The notes: generated from the letters alone by a model not told the origin. 64,000 bases of DNA from Roseomonas sp. CECT 9278 (GCF_918698155.1 NZ_CAKKLX010000001.1:1-64000); one strand, 5' to 3'; positions 34,561 through 43,583 are shown, counted from the stretch's first letter. Numbers and translations: made by a program.

Positions 34561-36504
34561 GTGCGCCGGCGTGTCGGCGCCATGCTGCGACCACCGCCGC
34601 AGCTCACCGTCTCGGAATGGGCCGAGCGGCATCGCATGCTGGGCAGCCGCGCCTCCGCCGAGCCCGGCCCCTGGCGGACCAGTCGCACGCCCTACCTGAA
34701 GGACGTGATGGACGCGCTGTCGGCGGTGCACCCCGCCCGGCGCGTCGTGTTTATGAAGGGCGCGCAGGTCGGCGCCACGGAGAGCGGCAACAACTGGCTC
34801 GGCTACATCATGCACCATGTGCCGGCACCGGCACTGGCGGTGCAGCCGACTGTGGAACTGGCCAAGCGCTTCTCGCGGCAGCGCATCGACCCATTGCTGG
34901 AGGAAACGCCCGCGCTGCGCGATCGCGTGGCGCCCGCCCGGGCGCGCGACAGCGGCAACACCATGCTGTCCAAGGAATTCCCCGGCGGCATCCTCGTGCT
35001 GACGGGTGCGAACAGCGCGGTCGGGCTGCGCTCGATGACGGCGCGGTTCCTGTTCCTCGACGAGGTGGACGCCTATCCGGGCGACGTCGCCGGCGAGGGT
35101 GATCCGATCGCGCTCGCCGAGGCCCGCGCCCGCACCTTCGGCTGGCGGCGCAAGGCCTTCCTGGTCTCGACGCCCACCATCGCCGGCCGCAGCCGGATCG
35201 AGCGGGAGTATTTGGCCTCCGACCAGCGCCGGTTCTTCGTGCCGTGCACGGCCTGCGGTGAGATGCAGTGGCTGCGCTTCGAGCGGCTGATCTGGGAGAA
35301 GGGTGCGCCGGAGACGGCGCGGTACCACTGCACCGCCTGCGACCACCCCATGCAGGAGCACGACAAGACCGCGATGCTCGGCGGGGGCGAGTGGCGCGCG
35401 ACGGCCGAGGGCCAGGATCCGCACACCATCGGCTTCCACATCTCGGCGCTCTACTCGCCGGTGGGCTGGCTGTCCTGGGAACAGATCGCCCGGGATTGGG
35501 AGGCCGCCCAGGGCAAGCCCGAGGACATCAAGACTTTTCGGAACACGGTCCTCGGCGAGACCTGGCAGGAGCAGGGCGAGGCGCCGGATTGGGAGCGCCT
35601 GGTCGAGCGCCGCGAGGACTTTCCGATGGGCGCGGTCCCGCCCGGCGCATTGGTGCTCACCGCGGGCGTGGACGTGCAGGATGATCGCCTGGAATGCGAC
35701 GTCTGGGGCTGGGCGGAGGGGTTTTCTTCCTGGCTGGTGGATCATGTGGTCATCCCCGGCAGTCCGCGGGACCGCGAGCCCTGGGACGAACTTGCGCGGC
35801 TATTGGCGCGCGATTGGCCACGCCACGGCGGCGGCGCCATGCGCATCGCCCGGCTCTGCGTCGATACCGGCGGCCGCGATACCGCTGCCGTCTATGGCCA
35901 TCTGCGCCGGCTGCGGGATCCGCGCATCGCCCCCACGAAGGGCATCGACGGGTGGAACCGGGCGCAGCCCGTCCAGGGCCCGACGCCAGTGGATGCGCTG
36001 GTTAACGGCCAGAAGCTCCGGCGCGGGCTGAAGCTCTGGACCGTCTCCGTCTCGACCTGGAAGGCCGATCTCTATCGCCGGCTCTGGCTCGGCCGCGGCG
36101 ATGGGGAGGGGCTGCCGCCCGGGTGGGTGCACCTGCCGCGCGCAGTTGAGGTGGAGTGGGTGAAGCAACTGGTCGCGGAGCAGCTGCGCACCACGAAGGA
36201 TCGCCGCGGCTTCGCGCGGCAGGAATGGGCCAAGCTGCGCGAACGGAACGAGGCGCTGGACTGTGCGGTGCTGGCGCGCGCCGCGCTTTGGCTGCTCGGC
36301 GCCGATCGGTATGGCGAGCAGTTCTGGGCGCGGCTGCGGGATGAGGCGGCAGATGCACCGCTGTGGCCGAGCGAGGTTCCCGCTGCCGGGAACATCGCTC
36401 ACCCACCGGCTTCGCATGCCGAATCGCCACCAGCCACATCCGACACCCGGCGCCCGCGGGGCTGGCTCGCGCCGCGCAGTGGCTGGCTAAAGGGGAGCGT
36501 CTAG
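34561..36504 (+). CDS. terL: Terminase large subunit (lambda gpA / GpA family)
   Basis: The 647-residue protein has the lambda-type packaging motor: P-loop MKGAQVGATES at about 65-75, Walker B FLFLDEVDAYPGD, a two-CxxC zinc element (CTACGEMQWL and CTACDHPM), and the C-terminal nuclease with TAGVDVQDDRLECDVWGW and LCVDTGGRDTAAVYGHL. It pumps DNA into the prohead and cuts it, in this family usually at cohesive ends. The start may be GTG 34561 or ATG 34582 (MLRPPPQ). The 3' end overlaps a reverse-strand hydrolase gene by four bases. Confidence 0.93.
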   Translation: MRRRVGAMLRPPPQLTVSEWAERHRMLGSRASAEPGPWRTSRTPYLKDVMDALSAVHPARRVVFMKGAQVGATESGNNWLGYIMHHVPAPALAVQPTVELAKRFSRQRIDPLLEETPALRDRVAPARARDSGNTMLSKEFPGGILVLTGANSAVGLRSMTARFLFLDEVDAYPGDVAGEGDPIALAEARARTFGWRRKAFLVSTPTIAGRSRIEREYLASDQRRFFVPCTACGEMQWLRFERLIWEKGAPETARYHCTACDHPMQEHDKTAMLGGGEWRATAEGQDPHTIGFHISALYSPVGWLSWEQIARDWEAAQGKPEDIKTFRNTVLGETWQEQGEAPDWERLVERREDFPMGAVPPGALVLTAGVDVQDDRLECDVWGWAEGFSSWLVDHVVIPGSPRDREPWDELARLLARDWPRHGGGAMRIARLCVDTGGRDTAAVYGHLRRLRDPRIAPTKGIDGWNRAQPVQGPTPVDALVNGQKLRRGLKLWTVSVSTWKADLYRRLWLGRGDGEGLPPGWVHLPRAVEVEWVKQLVAEQLRTTKDRRGFARQEWAKLRERNEALDCAVLARAALWLLGADRYGEQFWARLRDEAADAPLWPSEVPAAGNIAHPPASHAESPPATSDTRRPRGWLAPRSGWLKGSV

Positions 36505-37310
36505 GCGCCCAGGAATTCCAGCACGGTGGCATTAAAGGCCGTGGGGTTGTCCCAGCTCATGATGTGACTGGCGCCCGGTATGGTCACCCGCCGAGCATCA
36601 GGGATCGCCTGCTCCAGCCCGTCGAGCACGGACAGAAAGGCCGGCCGGGTCAGCTCACCGCCTACCAGCAGCGTGGGCGCGCCGATCGCCTCGGCCGCGG
36701 CGCGAGAATATGGCGTTCGTCCCTCCTTGATTTGACCGAGTAGGGTGAGCGCGTTGTCACGGCTGATCCGCTGGCGCTCCTCAGCGAGTTTGTCCCAGGC
36801 GTCCGGCCCGATGGCGTATTCGTAGAAGCGGCGAAGCCCGTCCTCGATATCACCTTGCCTGACACGCTCGACTGCCTCGGCGATGAGCGCCGTGTAGGTC
36901 GCGGGCGCCGTGCCGGGCGGCAGCAGGGTTTCGTCGAGAACGCCGGCCGGCTCGGCCAGGACCAGCCGATGCACGAGCTGCGGATGCCGCTCGGCGATAC
37001 GAAATGCGATGTAGGCGCCGCGCGAATGCCCAACCAGATCGACGGGGCCGGCGCCGAGGCCGGCGATGAATACGGCCACGTCAGAAATATGCTGGTCGAT
37101 GCTGAAGCCGCTGCCGGCGCCATCCCAAGGCTCTGGCCAGTAGTGACGCAGGCTCACCGCGATGGTTCGGAATGGCGCCGCGGCGAAGGCGTCCATCTGC
37201 GGCGACCAGTAGCGGTAATCGTTCAGCGAGCCGTGGACCAGGACCAGTGGGTCGCCCGATCCCTGCTCGGCGTAGGCCATGTCATGGCCATCGATCTTCA
37301 GGCTCGGCAT
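36501..37310 (-). CDS. Alpha/beta-hydrolase, reverse-strand insertion in head operon
   Basis: The 269-residue protein is an alpha/beta-hydrolase: oxyanion-hole HGSLNDYRYW, nucleophile elbow GHSRGAY (Ser), an acid in the last third and PGASHIMSWDNP with the catalytic His. No phage function is known for such enzymes. Wedged between terminase and the gpW-like gene in opposite orientation, it is a moron gene that may act in host metabolism or envelope chemistry. The start at 37310 (MPSLKIDGHDM) is the first with a proper fold beginning. Confidence 0.87.
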   Translation of the reverse strand: MPSLKIDGHDMAYAEQGSGDPLVLVHGSLNDYRYWSPQMDAFAAAPFRTIAVSLRHYWPEPWDGAGSGFSIDQHISDVAVFIAGLGAGPVDLVGHSRGAYIAFRIAERHPQLVHRLVLAEPAGVLDETLLPPGTAPATYTALIAEAVERVRQGDIEDGLRRFYEYAIGPDAWDKLAEERQRISRDNALTLLGQIKEGRTPYSRAAAEAIGAPTLLVGGELTRPAFLSVLDGLEQAIPDARRVTIPGASHIMSWDNPTAFNATVLEFLGA

Positions 37311-37404
37311 CGTCGCGTGGCGTCCTCCCTTGGCAGCGAGCATGCGAAAGGCGGCTGGCGGTGTCCACCCGACAGCCCGCGAGCGCGGGGAAGCGAATGA
37401 CGCC

Positions 37405-37644
37405 ATGACCAATCCTTCCGACCTCGCATGGGCGCTGGCGCAGCCTGCCGGCAGCCGGGCCGCGGCCCTGGCCGCGGCCTTCACCGGCGGCGCCACGCGC
37501 GTGACTTTCGACGGCCGCACTGTGGAGTACCGCTCGCTCGATGAGCTGGGCCGCGCGCTGTCGGTGCTGCATGCGGCCGAGAACACCGCCGCGCGCCGGC
37601 CGAGTGTGACCTTCGCCAGCTTCTCCCGCGAGGGAAGTAAGTGA
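37405..37644 (+). CDS. gpW-like head-tail joining protein
   Basis: The 79-residue protein (ALAAAFTGGATRVTFDGRTVEYRSLDELGRALSVLHAAEN) has the gpW pattern: two helices and a small hairpin. It lies directly before portal, as in lambda. It stabilises packaged DNA and forms the tail docking site. Its stop overlaps the portal start. Confidence 0.8.
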   Translation: MTNPSDLAWALAQPAGSRAAALAAAFTGGATRVTFDGRTVEYRSLDELGRALSVLHAAENTAARRPSVTFASFSREGSK

Positions 37645-39125
37645 TGGGGCGTCTCCGCGATGCCTGGCACGCGCTGCGGGGCTACGCCGCGGCGCAGGAC
37701 AGCCGCGTCTCGAGCTGGGCCGCATCCGGCAGCAGCGCCACGGCCGAGGTCGGCGCCGCCGCACCCACCGTGGCGCGCCGCGCCCGCGATGCCGTTCGGA
37801 ACGATCCCTACGCCGCCCGCATCGTCGATCTCTGGACCGGCAATGCAGTCGGCGCCGGCATCACCACCCGCTGGCCGGACAAGCCCCATGCTGAGGCCTG
37901 GCGCCGCTGGTCCGACAGCACAGCCTGCGATGCCGAGGGGCGCCTCGACCTCTATGGCCTGCAGGCGCTGGTCATGCGCGCGGTGGTGGAGAGCGGCGAA
38001 TGCTTCGTGCGGCTGCTGCCCGCTGACATCACGCCGGCCAACCCGATCGGCCTGCGGCTCCAGGTGCTGGAGAGCGACCACCTCGACGCGGCCCGCCAGG
38101 GCGTCATCGAGGGCGTTCCCACGCTGCAGGGCATCGGCCTGGGCGAGGCCGGAGAGCCGGTCGGCTACTGGTTGCACCGCGTGCATCCGGGCGCCTCCTG
38201 GGTGCTGCCGGGCGGCGCCACCTGGCTCAGCAGCCAGCGTGTCCCCGCGCGCGACGTGCTGCACATCTATCGCAAGCGCCGGCCCGGCCAGCTGCGCGAC
38301 GTCTCCTGGCTCGCCCCCGTGCTCACCCGCCTCCGCGACCTCGGCGACTACGAAGCGGCCCTGCTCATGAAGGCCAAGATCGAGGCCTGCCTGGCCGCAG
38401 TGGTCTCCGAGGATGGTGACGACTCCATGACCGGGCCCGCCTCGGGCCTGCTGCGCGACGCGCAGGGCCGGACGGTCGAGAGCTTCGAGCCAGGGATGAT
38501 CCTCTATCGCCGCGGCATGGGATCGGTGGAGGTGGTGAATCCCTCCGGTGGTGGCAGCCACGCCGCCTTCGCGCGGCGCGCGCTGGAAGCCTCCGCCGTC
38601 GGCACGGGCCTGACCTATGATCAGGTCGCCGGGGACCTCACCCAGGCCAACTACTCCAGCCTGCGCGCCGGCAAGATCGAGTTCCGCCGACTCTGCGAGC
38701 AGGTGCAGTACGGTATGCTGATTCCGATGCTGGTGCGGCCCATCGCCGATCGCTTCCACCAGCAGGGCGCGCTGCTCGGGCTGTGGGGCGCTGAGGTGCC
38801 GGACGGCCTCTCGCATGTACCGCCGGCGCACGAGATGATCGATCCACTCAAGGACACCACCGCGCTGATCGCGCAGGTGCGCGCCGGCTTTGTGCCGCAG
38901 CCCGAGGCGGTCGGCGCCTTCGGCTACGACTTCCGCCAGGTGGTCGAGATGATCCGCGAGGCCAATGCCCTGCTCGATGAGGCCGGCCTCTCGCTCGACA
39001 GCGATCCGCGCCGCGTCGCGAAGTCGGGCGCTGCTCAGGACGCCGCCCAACTGGCCGCCATCGAGATCGCCGCCACCGGCGCCGCGTCGCCGCGCGCCGA
39101 GCCTGCCCCAGGAGACCAACCATGA
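37641..39125 (+). CDS. Phage portal protein (lambda gpB family)
   Basis: The 494-residue protein matches lambda-type portals: ARRARDAVRNDPYAARIVDLWTGNAVGAGI near the start, VLESDHLDAAR, HIYRKRRPGQLRDVSWLAPVLTRLRDL, then GTGLTYDQVAGDLTQANYSSLRAGKIEFRRLCE. It forms the ring through which DNA enters and leaves. The C-terminal Ala-rich tail is probably disordered. It overlaps both neighbouring genes by four bases. Confidence 0.93.
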   Translation: MMGRLRDAWHALRGYAAAQDSRVSSWAASGSSATAEVGAAAPTVARRARDAVRNDPYAARIVDLWTGNAVGAGITTRWPDKPHAEAWRRWSDSTACDAEGRLDLYGLQALVMRAVVESGECFVRLLPADITPANPIGLRLQVLESDHLDAARQGVIEGVPTLQGIGLGEAGEPVGYWLHRVHPGASWVLPGGATWLSSQRVPARDVLHIYRKRRPGQLRDVSWLAPVLTRLRDLGDYEAALLMKAKIEACLAAVVSEDGDDSMTGPASGLLRDAQGRTVESFEPGMILYRRGMGSVEVVNPSGGGSHAAFARRALEASAVGTGLTYDQVAGDLTQANYSSLRAGKIEFRRLCEQVQYGMLIPMLVRPIADRFHQQGALLGLWGAEVPDGLSHVPPAHEMIDPLKDTTALIAQVRAGFVPQPEAVGAFGYDFRQVVEMIREANALLDEAGLSLDSDPRRVAKSGAAQDAAQLAAIEIAATGAASPRAEPAPGDQP

Positions 39126-40615
39126 TCGCAGGCGCCTACGACTGGACCGACGACATGCTCAAGATCAAGAGCATGCAGAAGAAGTTCCGCGACAGCTTCA
39201 ACGGCAACGAGATCAATCCGGCCCGCTGGGAGGTCGCGGCCAGCGGCGGCGGCATCACCCACACCGTCGCCGATGGCGCCGTCACCATCTCCACGGGCAC
39301 GACCCTCGACGACGAGCTGACGCTCACCAGCCGCACCACCTTCACCATCCCGCTCCGGGTCATGGTGGCGGTGAACATGAGCCAGCGCATCGTCGGCCAG
39401 TCCGTCTGGCTCGAGCTGGTCAGCATTGACCCCACCACCGCCCAGCCGGACGGGCGCAGTGCGGCGGCCTGGCGGCTGGACGGCGCCAGTGCCACGCTCG
39501 CGAACTACGAAGTGCAGAGCGAGGGCGCCCCGCGCCTTGGCAGCGCCTCCGGCAGCACCATCCCGACCACCGCCCCTGCGGGCTGGTCGGTGCTGGAACT
39601 CGAGCCGACCAACGACGAATGCTACTTCCACGGGCGGCTGCTCGACACCACCGCGGCGCGGTCGAACTCCTATGTCCGCCATCAGCAGATCCCGGAGCCG
39701 AGTGCGCTGTATCGCTTTCGCATCCGCGTGCGGAACCGGCAGTTCATCAGCGGCATCTCGGCGGTGGCGAACAATGGCGGTGGGGCGGTGCGCATCACTC
39801 GCGCCGCGCATGGCTTTGTCACGAATGACACGGTGACGGTCGCCGACGTCTCGGGCGTGTCCGGGGCGAATGGGACCTTCACCATCACGGTGATCGACGC
39901 GAACAGCTTCGATCTGGTGGGCTCGACCTTCACCGGCGCCTATCTCAACACCGGCTGGGCGTCGGTCAGTCGCAACCTGGCGCCAGTCTCGAACACGGAC
40001 ATCAAGGTCCAGTTCGTCACCATCGCTGACTATGCCGAGCTGACGACGGAGATCACCGCCGGCCGCGGCCAGTCGGTCGCGGGCCAGGGGCTGGGTGTGA
40101 ACGTGCTCAGCACCATCCCCCCGACGGTCACGCCCGTGGGTGGTCAGGCGCGCAACACCAGCGGCGCCGTACCAGTCCTGGCCGCGACCGGTTATTCGGC
40201 TAACCCGGTCGCGGTGACCACGGCGCGCGGCGTCGATCTGCTGGCGACGCTGATCGGGGCGCTGGTGACCAAGCCCTACGCGATCCCCGAGGCGGACTGG
40301 CAGTACGCCGCCGCCGCGGGTGGCATCATCAACACCACCGACGTGGTGCTCCGGGCGGCCGCCGCGGCCGGCATCCGGAACTACGTGACCTCGATCGATG
40401 TGCGGAACGCCCACGCGACGGTGGCGACAGAGGTGGTGATCAAGGACGGCGCCACGGTGATCTGGCGGCAGCTGCTGCCAGCCGCGATGGCCTCTCCGGT
40501 GGAGATCACCTTTCCCACGCCGCTGCGCGGCACCGCGGCCACGGCGATGAACGTCGCCTGCATCACTACAGGCGCCCAGGTCTACGTCAACGCGCAGGGC
40601 TTCGCCGCGCCGTAG
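39122..40615 (+). CDS. Unrecognised virion protein between portal and protease
   Basis: The 497-residue protein is rich in Thr, Ser, Val and Gly and predicted mostly beta (IVGQSVWLELVSIDPTT, SGANGTFTITVIDANSFDLVGSTFTGAY). The first 170 residues look like a jelly-roll/lectin-type fold. A region around 210-270 (AHGFVTNDTVTVADVSGVSGANGTF) resembles ubiquitin-activating-like repeats seen in phage fibres. It probably decorates the head or forms a fibre. The position between portal and prohead protease is unusual for a decoration protein. Confidence 0.6.
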   Translation: MIAGAYDWTDDMLKIKSMQKKFRDSFNGNEINPARWEVAASGGGITHTVADGAVTISTGTTLDDELTLTSRTTFTIPLRVMVAVNMSQRIVGQSVWLELVSIDPTTAQPDGRSAAAWRLDGASATLANYEVQSEGAPRLGSASGSTIPTTAPAGWSVLELEPTNDECYFHGRLLDTTAARSNSYVRHQQIPEPSALYRFRIRVRNRQFISGISAVANNGGGAVRITRAAHGFVTNDTVTVADVSGVSGANGTFTITVIDANSFDLVGSTFTGAYLNTGWASVSRNLAPVSNTDIKVQFVTIADYAELTTEITAGRGQSVAGQGLGVNVLSTIPPTVTPVGGQARNTSGAVPVLAATGYSANPVAVTTARGVDLLATLIGALVTKPYAIPEADWQYAAAAGGIINTTDVVLRAAAAAGIRNYVTSIDVRNAHATVATEVVIKDGATVIWRQLLPAAMASPVEITFPTPLRGTAATAMNVACITTGAQVYVNAQGFAAP

Positions 40616-40640
40616 CGGCGCCGCCCCAGGAGCACATCTC

Positions 40641-42701
40641 ATGACCGAGCCGATCGAGTCAGGCGGGGAATCCCCCGCACTGGACGGAGACGCTGCGCAC
40701 GATCGACTGCCCACCGCTGGGCAGTCGATCGCCGCCTGCCGCGCCCTGGCCGCGCCCGTTACCGTCGACCGTGCCGCGCGCACCGTCGAGGTGGTGTGGT
40801 CCACCGGCGCTCGCGCGCGGAACTTCGTGCCCCCGCTCGGTCCCATCATCGAGGAGCTCGACATGCGGCCAGAGGCGGTGCGCATGGACTCGCTCCGCTC
40901 CGGTCGCGCGCCTGTGCTGGACACCCACCGCCGCGCCGGCACGCGCGACGTGCTCGGCCGCGTCACCGCCGCCCGCCTCGAGGCCGGACGCGGCTACGCA
41001 ACCCTGCAATTCAGCGGCGCCGATGACGTCGAACCGGTCTGGCAGCGCGTCGCCGACGGCACATTGCAGTCGGTGAGCGTCGGATACCGCGTGCATCGCT
41101 ACGAGCCCCGGCCCGACGCCGCCACCGGCCAGACCATCCACCGCGCGGTGGATTGGGAGCCCTACGAGATCTCGATCGTGCCCGTCCCGGTGGACGCGGC
41201 CGCAGTCGTCCGTGGCGAGGGGGACCAGGACACCCCCGCCACCGCCATCGAACCCGCCCTGAGCAACCCCGAGGAACCACCCATGACCGAGACGACGCCG
41301 GCTTCGCCGGATCCCGCGCCGGCGCCGCCCGCGCCGCCCACCGCGCCGCCCGAGCCGACCCGCGCCATGCCGCCCACGCCTGACCTTGAGGCCATCCGCG
41401 CCGAGGCGGAGCGCGCCGCGGTCGAGCGCATCGCCGGCTATGAGCCGGTGCTCGCCGCCGCCCGTGGCCTGGTGACCGCCGACATGCTCGACACCATGCG
41501 CGAGGCCGCCATCCGCGACCGTGTCTCCCCGGAGGTGCTGCGCGGCCGGCTGTGGGAGGCCTTCACCAGTGGCGCCGCGCGCCCGTCCCTGCCGGCGCGG
41601 CCCGACACCGGTCCCTCCAACGAGGACCCGTCGCAGCTCCTCGATGCCATGGCCGAGGCACTCGCCGCCCGCACCATGCCCGGCTACCAGGCCCCGGCCA
41701 CCGGCCGCCACACCGAGTTCCTGGGCTGGCGCCCCTCCGACATGATCGGCGAGCTGCTGCGCGCCCGTGGCGAGCGGAACGTCCCGCGCAACCCGACCAT
41801 CCTCGCCGAGCGCGCCTTCCACACCACCTCCGACTTCCCGGCACTGCTCTCGGCCGCGGCCAATAAGATGCTGCTGGCCGCCTATGCGCCGGCCGCGCCC
41901 ACTTACCGGACGCTGTTCCTCCGCCGCGACTTCCGCGACTTCAAGCCGCACCGCCACCTGCGGGTCGGCGACTTCCCGACGCTGCTGCCGCTGTCGGAGA
42001 ATGGCGAGGTCCAGGCCGGCACCATGTCCGAGAGCCAGGAGCTCGTTTTCCTGCAGACCTTCGCCCGGCGCATCCGCGTCACGCGCCAGATGCTGGTCAA
42101 TGACGACCTCGGCGCCTTCACCGACTTCGCCAGCATGATCGGCCGGCGCGTGGCCGATTTCGAGAACGCGACGGCCTATGCGCTGGTGAACAGTGCCAAC
42201 GGCGATGGCCCGACGCTCATCACCGGCAATGCCGCGGTCTTCGGGACGGCCGCGGCGCGCGCCAACAAAGCAGGTGCCGGCACGCTGCTCGACTTGCCGA
42301 ACCTCGCACTCGGCCGTGCCGCCGTGATGCGGCAGCGGACGCTCGACGGCCTGCCCATCGCGGTGGGCGCGCAGATGCGCCTGCTGGTCGGGCCGAACCA
42401 GGAGCTCGCGGCGCGCCAGCTCACCGTCTCGGTGCAGGCGACGCAGACCAGCAACGCCAACGTCTATGCTGGCTTCGTCCAGCCGCTGGTCGAGCCGCTG
42501 ATCCCGGCCAACCGCTGGTACCTGTTCTCCGACCCGATGGCCGCGCCGGTCTACGTCTACGGCTACCTCAACGGCGCCGAGGGGCCGCAGGTCACCACCG
42601 GCAATGTGCAGGGCGTCGATGGTGTCGAAGTCTCGGTGATCTTCGACTTCGGCGTCGGCGCCATCGACTGGCGCGGCGCCTGGTTCAACCCGGGCACCTA
42701 A
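40641..42701 (+). CDS. Prohead protease - major capsid fusion protein
   Basis: The 686-residue protein joins an N-terminal HK97-type S78 protease to a Mu gpT-like major capsid protein. The protease has VLDTHRRAGTRDVLGRVTAAR with the catalytic His, QSVSVGYRVHRYEP with the Ser, and WEPYEISIVPVPVD. A Pro/Ala linker covers about residues 215-245. The capsid part contains RTMPGYQAPATGRH, FLQTFARRIRVTRQMLVNDDLGAF and RWYLFSDPMAAPVYVYGYLNGAEGP. The protease presumably cuts itself off during head maturation. An internal ATG at 41283 (MTETTPAS) might also start a separate capsid product. Confidence 0.9.
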   Translation: MTEPIESGGESPALDGDAAHDRLPTAGQSIAACRALAAPVTVDRAARTVEVVWSTGARARNFVPPLGPIIEELDMRPEAVRMDSLRSGRAPVLDTHRRAGTRDVLGRVTAARLEAGRGYATLQFSGADDVEPVWQRVADGTLQSVSVGYRVHRYEPRPDAATGQTIHRAVDWEPYEISIVPVPVDAAAVVRGEGDQDTPATAIEPALSNPEEPPMTETTPASPDPAPAPPAPPTAPPEPTRAMPPTPDLEAIRAEAERAAVERIAGYEPVLAAARGLVTADMLDTMREAAIRDRVSPEVLRGRLWEAFTSGAARPSLPARPDTGPSNEDPSQLLDAMAEALAARTMPGYQAPATGRHTEFLGWRPSDMIGELLRARGERNVPRNPTILAERAFHTTSDFPALLSAAANKMLLAAYAPAAPTYRTLFLRRDFRDFKPHRHLRVGDFPTLLPLSENGEVQAGTMSESQELVFLQTFARRIRVTRQMLVNDDLGAFTDFASMIGRRVADFENATAYALVNSANGDGPTLITGNAAVFGTAAARANKAGAGTLLDLPNLALGRAAVMRQRTLDGLPIAVGAQMRLLVGPNQELAARQLTVSVQATQTSNANVYAGFVQPLVEPLIPANRWYLFSDPMAAPVYVYGYLNGAEGPQVTTGNVQGVDGVEVSVIFDFGVGAIDWRGAWFNPGT

Positions 42702-42918
42702 GGGCACGCCGCTGCGGGGCGGGCAGTGCGCGAAAGCGCCCGCCCAGCCGTAAGGCGTCGCGCGTCGGTATGTGGCCATTTTCGCGGGCGGGGATCAGAA
42801 GGACAGGTCGCTGCCCGCGATCCGCGATCACCACCCGATGCCCGCGCTCAACGAGCCGCAGGAACAGAGCGAGCTTGCCCCGCATCGCGCGACTGCTGAC
42901 CCTCACTTCAAATGCCAT
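42685..42918 (-). CDS. Phd-like antitoxin, third gene of the reverse-strand TA cluster
   Basis: The 77-residue protein (MAFEVRVSSRAMRGKLALFLRLVERGHRVVIADRGQRPVLLIP) follows the Phd/YefM pattern in which a helix is followed by the hairpin VVIADRGQRPVLLI. It lies eight bases after the MazF-like gene and ends 17 bp inside the convergent capsid gene. Either it is a second antitoxin or it has drifted into a regulator. GTG 42930 is another start. Confidence 0.6.
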   Translation of the reverse strand: MAFEVRVSSRAMRGKLALFLRLVERGHRVVIADRGQRPVLLIPARENGHIPTRDALRLGGRFRALPAPQRRALRCPG

Positions 42919-42926
42919 GTCGCGCC

Positions 42927-43259
42927 TCACGCAAAGCCGAGGAAGACCGCCAAGCTTCTGTTCAGCGCGGTGATCTCCTCATCTGAGAGCCTCCCGATCA
43001 CGGACGTCGCTCGATCGCGGCGGATGCTGGTTAGCTTTTCCACCATCACCCAGCTCGGCTGACGGATCGACAACCGATCACTCGGCGCGACTGCCACACG
43101 CAGCAATCCGGCATCGCGCTCCCGCGACGTCAGGGGGCACACCACCAGACTGAGCGTTTGGTCGTACATGTCCGACTGCACCACCACCGCCGGCCTGGGT
43201 TTCCCCGCATAGTCGCCGCCTGCACGGTCGGCGACGACCACCACCTCACCGCGGCGCAT
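42927..43259 (-). CDS. mazF: MazF/PemK-family toxin
   Basis: The 110-residue protein has the PemK/MazF fold: RRGEVVVVADRAGGDYAGKPRPAVVVQSD with the conserved KPRPAVV, LSLVVCPLTSRERD, and SWVMVEKLTSIRRDRATSVIGRLSDEE. It is likely a sequence-specific mRNA endoribonuclease. It overlaps the antitoxin gene by 14 bp, the usual arrangement with antitoxin first. Confidence 0.88.
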   Translation of the reverse strand: MRRGEVVVVADRAGGDYAGKPRPAVVVQSDMYDQTLSLVVCPLTSRERDAGLLRVAVAPSDRLSIRQPSWVMVEKLTSIRRDRATSVIGRLSDEEITALNRSLAVFLGFA

Positions 43260-43491
43260 CGTATTCGGGGATATCGTCGTCTCCCTCGGGCCAGGCCGAA
43301 TTGCGCTCGATGAAGCCCATCACCTCGCCGAACTCGTCATCCGCATCGACGAGCTGGGATTGCCGGCGCGCCTCCTCGGCAAAGCCGGGGGCGCGGGTGT
43401 CTGGGACCCAGATCTGGATCGGGCGCAGGCCGCGCTTGCGCAACTCCGCCCGGTGGGCAGCCACGCGCTTGCGCACATCAGGAGCGGGCAT
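43246..43491 (-). CDS. mazE: MazE-type antitoxin
   Basis: The 81-residue protein (MPAPDVRKRVAAHRAELRKRGLRPIQIWVPDTRAPGFAEEARRQS, then an acidic tail DDIPEY) fits the MazE-like antitoxin group that pairs with MazF/PemK toxins. The start at 43491 is chosen because GGAGG lies five bases upstream; an ATG at 43503 lacks this. The palindrome at 43505-43524 lies just upstream and is a candidate operator for autoregulation. Confidence 0.82.
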   Translation of the reverse strand: MPAPDVRKRVAAHRAELRKRGLRPIQIWVPDTRAPGFAEEARRQSQLVDADDEFGEVMGFIERNSAWPEGDDDIPEYDAPR

Positions 43492-43504
43492 CGGAACCTC
43501 CATG

Positions 43505-43524
43505 AGACGTTACATGTAACGTCT
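43505..43524. promoter_or_regulatory. 20-bp perfect palindrome upstream of mazEF, candidate operator
   Basis: AGACGTTACATGTAACGTCT is its own reverse complement. It ends 13 bp before the mazE start codon and also precedes the plus-strand cement gene by 59 bp. TA antitoxin-toxin complexes commonly repress through such palindromes. Confidence 0.75.
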
Positions 43525-43583
43525 TTGGCGGCCGACTTCAAGGCCGTCCTTCCTCACCAATCCACCCTCCACAGGAGCAATCC

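Noticed and set aside
39035-40966. 643-codon minus-strand frame over the virion protein gene
   Set aside because: Antisense shadow of the gene at 39122, rich in Arg, Gly and His, with no motif or ribosome-binding site.
40659-42779. 706-codon open frame antisense to the protease-capsid gene
   Set aside because: A high-GC shadow frame: the sense strand encodes a clear protease-capsid fusion, and the antisense peptide has no motif.
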